Below the pieces are notes generated by a model. The model had not been told where the DNA came from. It saw nothing but the letters and a program-made list of their open reading frames with translations, and made no database searches. A program made the translations under genes and the position numbers. This document shows, in pieces, positions 54,406 to 64,000 of a DNA stretch of 64,000 nucleotides. Source of the stretch: Isoetes taiwanensis. Its lineage: Eukaryota; Streptophyta; Lycopodiopsida; Isoetales; Isoetaceae. Numbering within the stretch: position 1 is the first letter of the stretch; each line of letters opens with the position of its first letter. The stretch covers positions 10,812,101 to 10,876,100 of the forward strand of contig JAJEKV010000015.1 of NCBI GenBank assembly GCA_021234155.1, in the 5' to 3' direction.

Positions 54406-55462
54406 TTGAGGGATGTACGCAAAGCCTCAAGGGACTCAAAACTCAGCAATATGGTTGCCAAATAGTATCAGAAGATAACCAGATTATGGCCTTAGGAGTC
54501 CGCTATGCCTCTTTGTATAAGCTGGATGCCCATGTCATACCAAAGCAGCAGGATGAATCGGCAATAATGATGATGGTTCATGGAGAGAATGTGCAGCTGG
54601 AGTTATGGCATAAGAGACTAGGGCATTTCAATCATCAGGCAATTGTGGAGATGCAGCGACAGGCCTTAGTGGAGGGCTTAACAATCACAAATTTCAAGAA
54701 GTCACCTCATTGTGAGGCATGCATCCTCGGCAAGCATCATAGGAGCACATTTCCTAAAGGCCAGAGTGAGCGTGCAGTTGCTGTTTTAGAGCGAGTCCAC
54801 AGTGATATATGCGGACCCATCTCCATAGAGACATTTGGCCATAAGAGGTATTTCATTACCTTCGTTGATGATTTTTCTAGAAAAGTAACAGTTTACTTAA
54901 TAGCTAGAAAATCAGAAGCATTGTCCATGTTTAAGATCTATCATGCTAGAGTGAGGGTAGAAACTGGCCGCTCACTTAAGGTGCTTCGTACTGATGGAGG
55001 AGGAGAGTATGCATCAAACGTGTTTGTCTCTTATTGTCAAGCACACGGTATTCAGCAGCAGTTTACAAACCCTTACACACCTGAGCAGAATGGCATAGCT
55101 GAGCGCATGAATCGCACACTAGTAGAAGCTGCTAGGTGCATGTACCCCAAGTCTTTTGGGGGCAAGCTATCCTTGCAGCGGCCTATATCCGCAATAGAGC
55201 CTTAGCTTCCATTTATGGCAAGACTCCAGAAGAATTGTGGACAGGGAAGAAGCCATATGTTGGAGATACGAAGATCTTTGGCTGCTTAGCATATGCCCAC
55301 ATTCCTAAGGAAAAGAGAAAGAAGATGGATTACAAGGCTGTAGTTTCTGTGTTCATGGGTTACACGGAAGGAATCAAGGGCTATAAGCTGTATAGCATTC
55401 ATGATCACCGAATTTTCCATAGCAGAGATGTGGTCTTGCGGGAGCATTTGATAAGGACTTGA
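54406..55462 (+). pseudogene. Copia B integrase
   Basis: Blocks in order are LELWHKRLGHFNHQAIVEMQ and HCEACILGKHHRSTF (the HHCC zinc site). Next comes the catalytic core, with HSDICGPISIETFGHKRYFI, TFVDDFSRKVTVYL, LRTDGGGEYASNVF (second Asp) and NPYTPEQNGIAERMNRTLVE (Glu). A 1-base frame change near 55,140 joins AARCM to FWGQAILAAAYIRNRALASI and KTPEELWTGKKP, and the frame ends at 55,462. All three catalytic acidic residues remain; only frame disruptions make it a pseudogene. Confidence 0.88.
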
Positions 55463-55799
55463 TAAGTGCTGCTGTAATTCCATCAGTTTCAGCCGATATT
55501 GATGCAGTGATCCTCTAAGATGAGCCTGATCTGGCGGAGCAAGAAGATCAAGAGTTGCTTCCCCTGAATCTTCTATCGGACCCCCTTCCAAATGAGCATA
55601 CAAGAGGGCCAGATTTTGGGTCCCAACGGTCAGTGTTACAGGGTCAGCCAAGTCTTCCGCCTAGTTTCCAGCAAGTGGGAGTTGACGAGGGAACTCCGCC
55701 TCAACGACCTCCATGGAATGGGGGAGGATTCAGATCAGCACCTACAGTGACTAAGTATGGCCGTGTTAGCAAACCCACTGCTAGATCTCATTAGGGTTT

Positions 55800-56895
55800 T
55801 TTTTAGATTTCTACGTCCGTCACGCCGCCTGGCGACGCGAGGAGGCCCGCCCCCGGGCCGGGGAGGCAGGCCGCCAACAAATTTACGGGGTCAAGCTTTG
55901 AGACCCCTAAGCCCAGCCCTCAGAGCCAATCCTTTTCCCGAAGTTACGGATCCATTTTGCCGATTCCCTTACCTACATTGTTCCATCGACTAGAGGCTGC
56001 TCACCTTGGAGACCTGATGCGGTTATGAGTACGACCGGGCGTGCTCAGCAATCGCTCCTCCGGATTTTCATGGGCCGCCGAGGGCGCGACCGACACCGCG
56101 AAGACGGCGGTGCTTTTGCCGCCACAAGGCCCTATCTCCCGCAAACCGATTTCGTGGTCATCGGACCGCTAAAAAAGAAAAGAGAACTCTTCCAGGGGGC
56201 CCCTCGCCGACGCCTCGCGGATTCGCAAACGTTATCAGTCCAATCGCCACGCCCCGGTTCGGGACTATTGACCCATTCCCTTTCGATCGGCGACAAGAAA
56301 TTGCGCCATTCACCTGTGATTGCCCCATCTCTTAGGATCGACTAACCCATGTCCAATTGCTTTGCACATGGAACCTTTCTCCACTTCGGGTCTTCAAAGT
56401 TCTCATTTGAATACTTGCTACTACCACCAAGATCTCGTGACCGGGTGCCGTTCCACTCGGGCTCACGCCCGAGCTGCCTCCACGACACCCACGCCTCCCA
56501 CTCATCGAGGCCTCGCGACTTGCCACGGCCACGTAGGGTAGAGGCGGCGGCGGCTTCAGCCATCCATTTTCGGGCTAGTTGATTCGGCGGGTGAGTTGTT
56601 ACACACTCCTTAGCGGATTTTGACTTCCATGACCACCGTCCCCCATTGCCTTAATCAATCAACACCCTTTGTGGGATCTAGGTTAGCGCCAAGACTTGGG
56701 CACCGTAACCCGCCTTTCGGTTCATCCCATCGCCAGATTCGCTACCAAAATGGCCCACTTGGAGCTCCAATTCCAGGGCCGGGGTTCAATGGAGCAACCC
56801 CGGCGCCTTACCTATTTAAAGTTTGAGAATAGGTCGAGGGAGTTTCTCCCCCGATGCCTCTAATCATTCCCTTTACCCGATAAAACTTTGAACGA

Positions 56896-56951
<56 letters not shown>

Positions 56952-57049
56952 AGTCTTTCGCCCCTATACCCAAGTCTGACGAACGATTTGCACGTCAGTA
57001 TCTCTACGAGCCTCCACCAGAGTTTCCTCTGGCTTCGCCCTGCTCAGGC
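55800..57049 (-). rRNA. Partial 26S (25S/28S) rRNA, about 1.25 kb
   Basis: The minus strand contains conserved large-subunit text: AGGGGCGAAAGACTAATCGA, TAGTAGCTGGTTCCCTCCGA, CAAGTGGGCCATTTTGG, GGTGTTGATTGATTAAGGC, GGGGACGGTGGTCATGGAAG and TCCGCTAAGGAGTGTGTAAC. Both ends are cut: the piece starts inside the molecule at 57,049 and stops at about 55,800. It is eukaryotic-nuclear in type. Open frames here are artefacts. As a stray partial copy within a transposon it is not a functional rRNA gene. Confidence 0.92.
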
Positions 57050-57540
57050 CTTCAAAACATGCCAACTAAGCCAAATGAAGATAAATGAACTACCAATCAG
57101 AAATCAGAGCCTGACGGGTCCAGTCAGCAAAACTGTTATAACTAACTCACTGGACCACATTTTCTAACATAACTATTGATAGAAACGTCCAAATGAGCTC
57201 TCATTTAGTGCAATAGATAGATCTCATTGAGATCTTTCCAATCTTAGGTGCTTTGCACATATTTTAACCACTTATGATTGTCAAAACTTCAAAAAATATG
57301 GTTTTTACCATTTTTTACCATCCTACGGGGCTAAAAGATATGGAAACCCCCAAGGTTGGAAAGATCTCAATGAGATCGATCTATTGCACGAAACAAAAGC
57401 TCATTTGGACTTTTCTATTAATACTTATGCTAGAAAATGTGGTCCAGTGAGTTAGTTATAACTGTTTTGCTGACTAGTTTACCAGTTCTGTTTTCTGATT
57501 GGTAGTTCATATAGCTTAGTCAGCAGTTCTTAGAAGGCCC
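57050..57540. mobile_element. 491-bp fold-back element with arms of about 165 bp
   Basis: The ends are GGCCTTC and GAAGGCC. The left arm, with ATGAACTACCAATCAG, GTTATAACTAACTCACTGG and ACCACATTTTCTA, is inverted in the right arm (TAGAAAATGTGGT, CCAGTGAGTTAGTTATAAC, CTGATTGGTAGTTCAT). The arms diverge by substitutions and small gaps and leave a centre of about 100 bp (57,240-57,345). This is a long-armed MITE/fold-back; its left end abuts the rRNA piece exactly. Confidence 0.85.
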
Positions 57541-57567
57541 TTTTATGATCTCAAAAAATCCCTAATG

Positions 57568-57915
57568 CAAGGCGGCAGCTCAATCCCATTCTAGGAAGCG
57601 CAGGATGCTTATGGCAGCAAGTACTATTGTGGAAGAACCATCTACTCTTGCAGCTGCTATGGCAGGACCGTATGCACAAGAATGGAGAGCAGCCATGAAT
57701 GCAGAGTTTGAATCTCTTCAACGAAATGGAACTTGGAGTTTGCAAACATTGCCAGTTGGAAGACGACCAGTAAGTTGCAAATGGCTATTTAAAGTTAAAT
57801 ACAAAGCAGATGGTTCCATTGAGCGGTTCAAAGCAAGGCTGGTTGCTCACGGGTTTACACAGGTTGAAGGCTTGGATTTCACAGAAACATTCTCACCTGT
57901 GGTTAAACTCTCGGG
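57568..57915 (+). pseudogene. Copia B reverse transcriptase, N-terminal fragment
   Basis: Reads [58 protein letters not shown] and [14 protein letters not shown], the standard RVT_2 start. It breaks off before the QMDVKTAFLNG and YVDD blocks. Confidence 0.87.
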
Positions 57916-57919
57916 CGTT

Positions 57920-58765
57920 ACCTCAAAGTTTTTTGGGCCATGGCCAAAATGGTTCAGGGTGCTTAATGGCCCTCAGTTTTTTTCCTTCGATAACACCCTC
58001 GAGCAGGGCATTATTTACACCATAAGATGCCCATAAATGATGATGCTAAACCCTATATATTTAGAGAATAACCGAACTATAGGGAGATGGTATATTGAAC
58101 CTGGGCCTACTTCATAGAAGAGAGTGTTACTGGAAGTAGGATAGATGAATTTTGTAAGGATCCGTGCTTACATCGGACTAGGTAGGGAGGATTAGTGCGA
58201 AAATTGTACATATGATAACCTTTATCGCTTAGCTTTCTTTCTGATGGGGCTTAGATTTTCTATCCTTTTAAAACTCTACACCACGGAATGGACACTATTT
58301 GGCATGTCCTTTTCACGGATAATTTACTTATGTTGTAGAGATATTGTGACATAAAAATACGCCTGTAATTTATAGTGCGTAAGACACATGTATTGGCATT
58401 CATTGACTAGGATCGTAAGATATTCTATTCAGGATATCTTGAGCTAACTTATTTAGTTTTCTGCTCAAACATTGTCAGCAAAGTCAGGGACTTCTGGGAA
58501 CTTGTATCTGGAGCAGTTAGGTATGGAAGTTTGTTGGACGTTTATAGAGCATCTTCCTGTATTGTTGGAGCATCACGTGCAATATCATAGGTTGTGAAAA
58601 TAAATTGTAGCTTGATCACTATCTGTAGTTCTTTTCTATGCAATATCAACAGATTGCTAAGAGAGGATTAAGAAAAGGTAGCTTGATATCTATAGACTTC
58701 CTTTTGTCGAGAATGACATGTTGTTTATTTGCCCATTGCAGTACACTATAGAATCATCTTAGGAA
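57920..58765. other. Non-coding stretch
   Basis: Sequence after the Copia B break; begins TTTTTTGGGCCATGGCCAAAA, a palindrome-containing word. No gene recognised. Confidence 0.4.
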
Positions 58766-58767
58766 CT

Positions 58768-59640
58768 TGAGGCTCATAACTGCAATCAAGACACCATACT
58801 TGCCTTGTGGTGCCATAGACTTCAATGCTTATGATGCTCTGGTTGATGAACAAATTGAAAATGGAGTTCAGGACCTGATTGTTGGAGGTACCATAGGAGA
58901 GGGACAACTGATGAACTTGCATGCGCATATTGTGCTTATCACACACACAGTGAACTCTTTTCGCTAAAGGTTCAAAGTAGTAGGCAACACAGGAAGCAAA
59001 TCAAGAAGGAAAGCAATTCATGCTACAAAGCAAGGTTTTGCCGTTGGCATGCATGCTGCACTACAGATAAATCCATACTATGGGTAAACGTCTCTGGTTG
59101 GCCTCAAGAAGCATTTTGAGAGTGTTCTTTCATTAGGTCCAGCAATCATATACAATGTTCCAGGAAGAACAGCACAGGATATTCCACCTGTAGTAATAGA
59201 AGGTCTAACTGACAGTCCAAACTTTTTAGGAGTGAATGAATGTGTGGGCAATGATCGTGTAGAAAGGTAGACCAAACAGAATATTACTATTTGGAGTGGC
59301 AATGATGATCAATGCCATGATGCCAGATGGTTCTATGGTGCCAAGGTGTCATCTCTGTTGCAAGCAATATAGTTCCAAAGCTTATGAATACTTTACTCAC
59401 TGAAAGTTCGAGCCCAAGAAGCTTATGCCTTTGATAAACTTGTTAGTTTAGGAACCCAATCCAATTGGACTGAATACTGCATCAGCTCAACTTAAAGTTG
59501 TGAAACCAGTTTTATGTTTGCCATATGTTCCACTGGACATTGCAAAGAGACAAAAATTCATAAAATTAGTGGGTAAGATTGGACGTGAGCATTTCAAAGA
59601 AGAAGATAGAAACTTCATTTTGAAAGAGCGTTATGCTTGA
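58768..59640 (+). pseudogene. dapA: Dihydrodipicolinate synthase (DHDPS) pseudogene
   Basis: Reads [40 protein letters not shown] and [18 protein letters not shown], then [20 protein letters not shown] and [17 protein letters not shown]. Next are [33 protein letters not shown] and [18 protein letters not shown], ending [20 protein letters not shown] before TGA at 59,638. Plant DHDPS is the plastid, lysine-inhibited first enzyme of lysine synthesis. The Schiff-base lysine, normally in GVKECVGN, is Asn here, and several stops and frame changes occur (for example after VNSFR and PYYG). The transit peptide and N-terminus are missing. No intron is visible across the matched region, which would fit a processed copy, but no poly(A) tail confirms it. 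Confidence 0.87.
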
Positions 59641-60011
59641 TTAAGAGGCATACAACTATTCCTTTAATGGTGATGCTCTAGATATTTTGTGGTTGAATTT
59701 GTAGCTAACCTCTCACTAAAATGTAAATGTGCACATGCACCTTCTTTAGAAAATTAATTGAATTTTGAAATGTCCATATTTGCAAATTTCTGTGCCTGTT
59801 GTTTGTTACTTAGAGCTCTTACGGGATCTGCTTTATTTAGTTCATACCATGTGAAAGCAGCTCTATACAGCAGGTTTATAGGGTATTTGTGACTACCTAT
59901 ATGTACGCTCTCTAGCATTAAGAATTTCTAAATCGAATAAGCAGGTACTTCGCCATGGAATGGTCAATAGCCCATCAGACATGTTGAAGGTCAACGTCAT
60001 CTCTTAGATCT

Positions 60012-60064
<53 letters not shown>

Positions 60065-60399
60065 AATTATTTCACATCCACATCAAGAAGAACATCAACT
60101 ACTTGCAGTATACCAACATTTTCCACTAGTTCTTAGCAATTTAACATTATTTCAGTTTTCAAATTCACTTATCTCAGTATATTTGCCACATTTGGATAAG
60201 GAAGGTTGCCACCTTTTAATCCAATATGGATCTTTTGCATTTGTTGTTGAAGTAGGTGCACGTTACCTTTATCAAAGAAGTATTGCAGGCTGATCTAGGA
60301 AGCGGGCTCAAGACCTCCAAGCTATGGCATACTTGTGATGCACCAAAGTGATTTAGGCCTTGGCCAAAACAAGCAGCCCCCTCTACTCTACGTAAGGTT
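59641..60399. other. Non-coding stretch with poly(T)
   Basis: Apart from the T run at 60,015-60,062 nothing is recognised. Confidence 0.4.
60015..60062. repeat. Poly(T) run of about 48
   Basis: Uninterrupted T tract, possibly the poly(A) tail of a minus-strand retroposed sequence or a polymorphic homopolymer. Exact length is unreliable in most sequencing. Confidence 0.9.
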
Positions 60400-60600
60400 T
60401 GGGAATGGTTTTTGTGTTGCCCCTAAGGGAACAATCCCTCGCTTGTGTGGGTTTTCAGAATATTCTTGATATATGCCAGTGTATTCCTAAAATATGCGAA
60501 AAACTGCTACAAACTTGCTATGGGCAGTAAACTGGCAGTCACCCCAGTTGGGGTGCCGATATTCGAACCGTCTAACCAGCTGTTGTTTCCGCCAGTATTT
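60400..60600 (-). mobile_element. SINE-like repeat, copy 4, with tRNA-like head
   Basis: On the minus strand the order is AGCTGGTTAGA, then CGGTTCGAATATCGGC (a pol III box B-like GGTTCGAAT), then CACCCCAACTGGGGTGACTG. After CCAGTTTACTGCCC comes the CATATTTTAGGAATAC body, AAAACCCACACAAGCGAGGG and the interrupted hairpin ending GGGCAACACAAAAA. Copies 1-3 share the body and hairpin. The tRNA-like head supports a SINE, although box A is poor. Confidence 0.5.
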
Positions 60601-62540
60601 GTTTTTGGCTCGCCAAGCTGCTGAAGATGAAGCGCACATGGTTTTCTAAAAAAGAAAGATCAGGCATGTATTGATCGCAGCAGACAAAGTAGCAGGAATC
60701 ATTGGAGCAGGTATGCAGGTTTTCAAAGCAAAGTATTGCACTGTATTTTAGGGAGCAATCTGCCGCCAATCTTGAGTCTTGACACCTAGCAATGGCCAGA
60801 GCAGGAAGAAGGCAAGGCGCCAGGTCGACTTTAGTTAAGCCCTTTCAACAAAGGTCAGCCCTGGCTATGGCAGATTCCGATCAGTCCACAACAGACCGTT
60901 CAAAGGTCCAAAACTTTTGCCAGGATACCACGTTTCTCTGGAAGTACTGGGTTCTCACAGATTTCTGGAGCTGCAGAAATAGTCTGGTGCCATAGCCACT
61001 TCCGGTGCAGAAGCAGAAGGAAACTCCAGGGTTCTGCTATTGCGGAGGTGTTGCGTACATTTTAAAATAAGTGCCCTTTGCTTCTATGCCTTCGTTATGG
61101 ATCCAACTTGCCTGTTTCTATCACATTATCTCATGATAATCTTATCAGCCTACAACCTTTTTTGCAATTCTAGGCTATCCACTTAGCACCTCCACATCAG
61201 CAAAATCTGATGTGTCCTAATATTCTCCGTTAGATATTTATTTTTGTAGATCTAGGGCTAAGGAAATTAGAAAAGAACCAAAAATTATCACAGAGATGCC
61301 AAAAGACGTTGCAAAGCATGCGTTCCTTACTTACTATTCGTGCGGAGTGATCTTCTTCATTTCGATCTCTTCCAAACCTAGTGGACAGTCTTCGATAAGA
61401 TCCTGCAGCCTTCTCTAAAGGATCGATCCCCGATCTAACGTCCGATCCTTCCATATAAAATAAAACAATAAAAAAATTAGGGTTTCTTTCTTTTGACGTC
61501 TTCTATATGAACTGCCAGTTGGAGTCGACCAGATATATATTCTCTGCTCGATGCTTGATAATCTCACCTGGAATTGACCTGATTATAGAGGAGGACATCA
61601 ATGCATGTCGAGTCTTTGCTGTCTCTAGGTATTTTGATTCAAATACGTTTCCTTCTATTTCAGAAACAGTCCTAAATGATTCAAAACACGTCAGAGGTCA
61701 TTCCTTAGACCATCCAACATGATTTGAGTGAGCATTCTACGTTTCTGTTTTATCACAGTTTGAGGTATTAATCTAGATGCAAGAATCACATTTCAATGTA
61801 TACAGGGGTGGCAAGTAAGCAGAGCAAAAGGATCTACTTTTGCTTAATTCTCAGAAGCCTGGCATCTTTCTTGCCAATTGGGCTCAATGTAATCTGCCTC
61901 ATTCAAGTATGCTCCAAATTCAGGTACCAAATTCCTGAATGGAGCATTGATTTTAGTACTGCACGCTGCTAGAATTCTGAGTGAATTGAGAAACAAAGGT
62001 AAATGACCACAATGCCTTGTGCCATGAAGGATTTACAGCATTATTTTTATAAACTGATACATTGCCTCCTGCTACCAGAACGCCATAGATATAGACAACA
62101 AAATTTGTTTCATTCGTTAGACCATCCATCATGATGTGAGTGAGCGTTCTGCAATAACAAGATTGAAAGAAGTGCAGGTGTTCTTCTGTGAGGCATTTTG
62201 AGAATTTTGGCATGAATCTCGCCATCTAGCTTAATATTGGAGTCAACATGTTTTTTTTATTGATATATGCTTTTGATGACGAGCTTGCGTTAGAATTGTT
62301 TGGAAATATTGATTTCTTTCCAGACCTGCCATATGATGACAGTTAATAGCCTTACAAACTTCACTTTCATATTTCTCATATGCTGAACTATTCAAAGATG
62401 CTTAAACTGTTCAACATAACACAGTACAATTCTAATCCCATTGAAAGATAGTATATAAACCTTTACAACACGATAAAAAACGGCTACAACAACCTCATAT
62501 CCTGCCCTTCCAAAACTAGGAAATACTGGTCCAAAGTTGT
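60601..62540. other. Non-coding stretch
   Basis: Short open frames only. A 40-bp word (GACCATCCA.CATGAT.TGAG then TGAGC.TTCT) occurs twice, near 61,709 and 62,121. No gene or RNA recognised. Confidence 0.4.
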
Positions 62541-62546
62541 AAGCCT

Positions 62547-62765
62547 TTAGCAAGGAGGCAAGGGAGATCCACAAAGACCAGCATTGGAAGCACAGCTAGA
62601 GGCATTGAAATTATTCAAAGCTCCAGCTTGAGGAATTTTTCCTATCAATTTGTCGTGTGATAGGTCAAGAAAGGTAACGGGAAGGTTAACAAAAGAGGAA
62701 GGAATGGGGCCACTCAACTGGTTACTAGACAAAAAGGTGGCTTCAATGGAAGAAGTCTCAAGCTT
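62547..62765 (-). pseudogene. LRR receptor-like protein, C-terminal LRR fragment
   Basis: Minus strand: LSSNQLSGPIPSSFVNLPVT, FLDLSHDKLIGKIPQAGALN, NFNASSCASNAGLCGSPLPP and C, then stop. This is the last LRR and the C-terminal cap (NAGLCG.PLPPC) of plant receptor-like proteins. It meets Copia C at about 62,766 and so is truncated at its N-terminal side. It could derive from the same gene family as the 5' ends at 31 and 52 kb. Confidence 0.8.
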
Positions 62766-64000
62766 TTGCAACAGTAGCAGATGCTCTTCAGAAGGAGATC
62801 TTGTTTGAAAGAATGTATGGCACTTGGCGGAATGCAGATTTGGGAGAAAAATGTGTCTTGGAATGTTTTCAAGCTGAACTATTAGAACCTTGTTTAATTC
62901 AAGAAGCCTTATCGGGGCCAGAATCCGAACAAAAGGGAGAAACGCAGTAGGTTACAGATGGGTATTCAAGATAAAACAGGCCAGTGATGGCACAATTGAA
63001 AGACTTCGAGCAAGATTAGTAGCACGAGGCTTTCAACAAGTTGGCGTAGACTTTGATGAGATTTTTTCACCAGTTGCAAAAATGACATAATTTCGGACTA
63101 TTTTGGCATTGGCAACTCAGAAAAACTTAGAAATCCATCAGATGGATGTAAAAACAGCTTATTTAAATGGTTATTTAGAGGAAGATATCTTTATGAAGCA
63201 TTTAGAGAGTTTCCCACAAGAAAAAGGCAAAGTTTGCAGATTAAACAAAGCATTATATGGTTTAAAACAGAGCCCTTGAATATGGTATCTCAGACTTGAT
63301 ATATTTCTTCAAAATTTGGGTTTCAAAAGGTGCACTACAAAGTGGAATGTATAGTGCAGGTGGATAGATCAAAAGATAGCCATGGTAATTGTGTATGTTA
63401 ATGATTTGATTATTGTGAGCAATGGAATGGAAGGAATTAAGGGCATTAAAGAGGTTTTGAAATCAGAGTTTAGAATGACAGATTTGGGTGAGATTCGGAT
63501 GTGTTTGGGTCTTCAAATCACTTGAGATAGAATGAAGAGAACAATTCTTATCCATCAAGAGCATGCTATTCAGAAATTGTGCAACAGGTTTGGCATGGAT
63601 TTTTATTCATTGAAAGACACTCCAGCTTGCCTACATTGCAAATTAAGTGCATATATGAGTCCTCAGACCAGGAAAAAGCAGTTAGAAATGCCACGAGTTC
63701 CTTATTATAGAAATGTTGTAGGATGCTTAATGTATGTCATGGTTAGTACCCGACCTGACATTGCACAAGCAGTAGGTATGGTTAGCAGATTTATGCATTA
63801 TCCAGGGATTCAGCAGTGGTTAATTATTAAAAGAATAATTTGATATCTTAAAGGAACAAAGGATATGGGATTAAGATACCAACCAGATTCAAATGATCCA
63901 ATGGTGAAAATGGTATCATTTATAGATGTTGATTGGGCTGGAGATCAGGACTCCAGGAGATCAACCACAGGTTTTTGTGTCATATTACATGATGCCGCTG
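62766..64000 (+). mobile_element. Copia element C (same family as Copia A), cut by the window edge
   Basis: Runs from the integrase/RT linker into RNase H and continues past 64,000. Its last 60 bases match 39,083-39,140 of Copia A. The left edge is a break inside the element, next to an LRR fragment, so it is 5' truncated. Confidence 0.87.
62800..64000 (+). pseudogene. Copia C reverse transcriptase/RNase H pseudogene (partial)
   Basis: Blocks are GRNAVGYRWVFKIKQASDGT, ARLVARGFQQVGVDFDEIFS and IHQMDVKTAYLNGYLEEDIF, then VCRLNKALYGLKQSP. The active site reads IVYVNDLIIVS, where Copia normally has YVDDLI, so one catalytic Asp has become Asn. FRMTDLGEIRMCLGLQI, PYYRNVVGCLMYVMVSTRPD and DWAGDQDSRRSTTGFC follow. 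Stops occur after VAKMT, KQSP, KWNV, LQIT and KRII. Mostly one frame with point stops, so younger than Copia A. Confidence 0.88.

Larger units (their letters stand above)
55791..57567. mobile_element. Composite insertion in Copia B: 26S rDNA plus fold-back, with short inverted ends
   Basis: Copia linker sequence stops at 55,790 and reverse transcriptase resumes at 57,568. The inserted 1.78 kb starts TAGGGTTTTTTTTAGAT and ends with the near-exact inverted copy ATCTCAAAAAATCCCTA. TA at both edges could be terminal sequence or a 2-bp duplication. Inside are reversed 26S rDNA and a 491-bp fold-back element. Whether one transposon carried the whole or two events are superposed is not settled. Confidence 0.6.
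52634..57915 (+). mobile_element. Copia element B, with two large insertions, 3' truncated
   Basis: A possible 5' LTR (TGTTAGTCCTGAGTC..., 52,634-52,764; left edge uncertain) precedes the primer-binding site TGGTATCAGAGC (52,765-52,776), gag, CCHC knuckle, protease, integrase and the beginning of reverse transcriptase. Similarity ends abruptly near 57,915, and RNase H and the 3' LTR are not found. Inserted DNA lies at about 54,106-54,405 (with a tRNA gene) and 55,791-57,567 (rDNA plus fold-back). Sequence of the RT part differs clearly from Copia A/C, so this is another family. Confidence 0.85.

Noticed and set aside
55757-56826. Several overlapping open frames at 55.8-56.8 kb
   Set aside because: They lie wholly within the reversed 26S rRNA piece and share its conserved rRNA words.
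57240-57345. Possible microRNA precursor in the 57-kb inverted repeat
   Set aside because: The arms extend about 165 bp with transposon-like GGCCTTC ends; a fold-back element explains it better, although small RNAs could still arise.

Overview
The window is nuclear DNA of a land plant. The support is a set of broken pieces of plant gene families with spliceosomal introns (SGR2-type DDHD lipase, RBM39-type splicing factor, PPR, ARMADILLO REPEAT ONLY, CDC20, subtilase, LRR receptor, G-type lectin receptor, plastid DHDPS), together with Copia, LINE, MULE, Helitron and MITE elements and a eukaryotic tRNA-Ser and 26S rRNA piece. The species cannot be read from the sequence. The dense, old, mutually nested transposons would suit a large fern or gymnosperm genome, but that is an inference. 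I see no host protein gene that looks complete.

Layout. 1-3.2 kb: AT-rich DNA with a Tourist/Harbinger-type MITE (1143-1765). 3.2-6.8 kb: two minus-strand Helitron 3' ends and a 5'-truncated LINE. 7-17 kb: mostly non-coding, with a putative solo LTR (10.6-11.3), a minus-strand SGR2 5' fragment (12.4-13.2), a LINE remnant (13.9-14.9) and a PPR pseudogene (15.8-16.5). 17.5-19.5 kb: an ATTCT microsatellite, a fold-back palindrome and an RBM39 fragment abutting a reversed LRR fragment. 19,522-29,500: a 10-kb MULE with 61-bp terminal inverted repeats, an intron-containing SWIM transposase gene on the plus strand and a C2H2/Ulp1 protease gene on the minus strand, converging on a 3-kb internal repeat array. 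The array's basic word, GGCTATAACATGTCA, is the inner end of the element's own terminal repeat.

29.5-33.4 kb: a small TIR element, then the 5' end of an LRR receptor-like gene whose upstream region is duplicated at 52 kb. 33,429-39,740: a short-LTR Copia element whose 5' LTR is split by a LINE, which is itself split by a segment ending in a Helitron terminus. 40-50.4 kb: quiet DNA with fragments of a lectin receptor, an unrecognised acidic protein, a subtilase, an ARO protein and CDC20. 50.4-52.2 kb: SINE-like repeats, three Helitron 3' ends and a fold-back element. 52.7-57.9 kb: a second Copia element carrying an intact-looking tRNA-Ser(GCU) gene in one insertion and about 1.25 kb of reversed 26S rDNA joined to a long fold-back element in another. 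58.8-59.6 kb: a DHDPS pseudogene that has lost its catalytic lysine. 62.5-64 kb: an LRR C-terminal fragment abutting a third Copia copy, of the same family as the 33-39 kb element, which runs off the window.

Overall this is a transposon graveyard with gene fragments. The MULE with its self-derived internal satellite is the most distinctive structure. All family assignments are by reading motifs; no database search was run.
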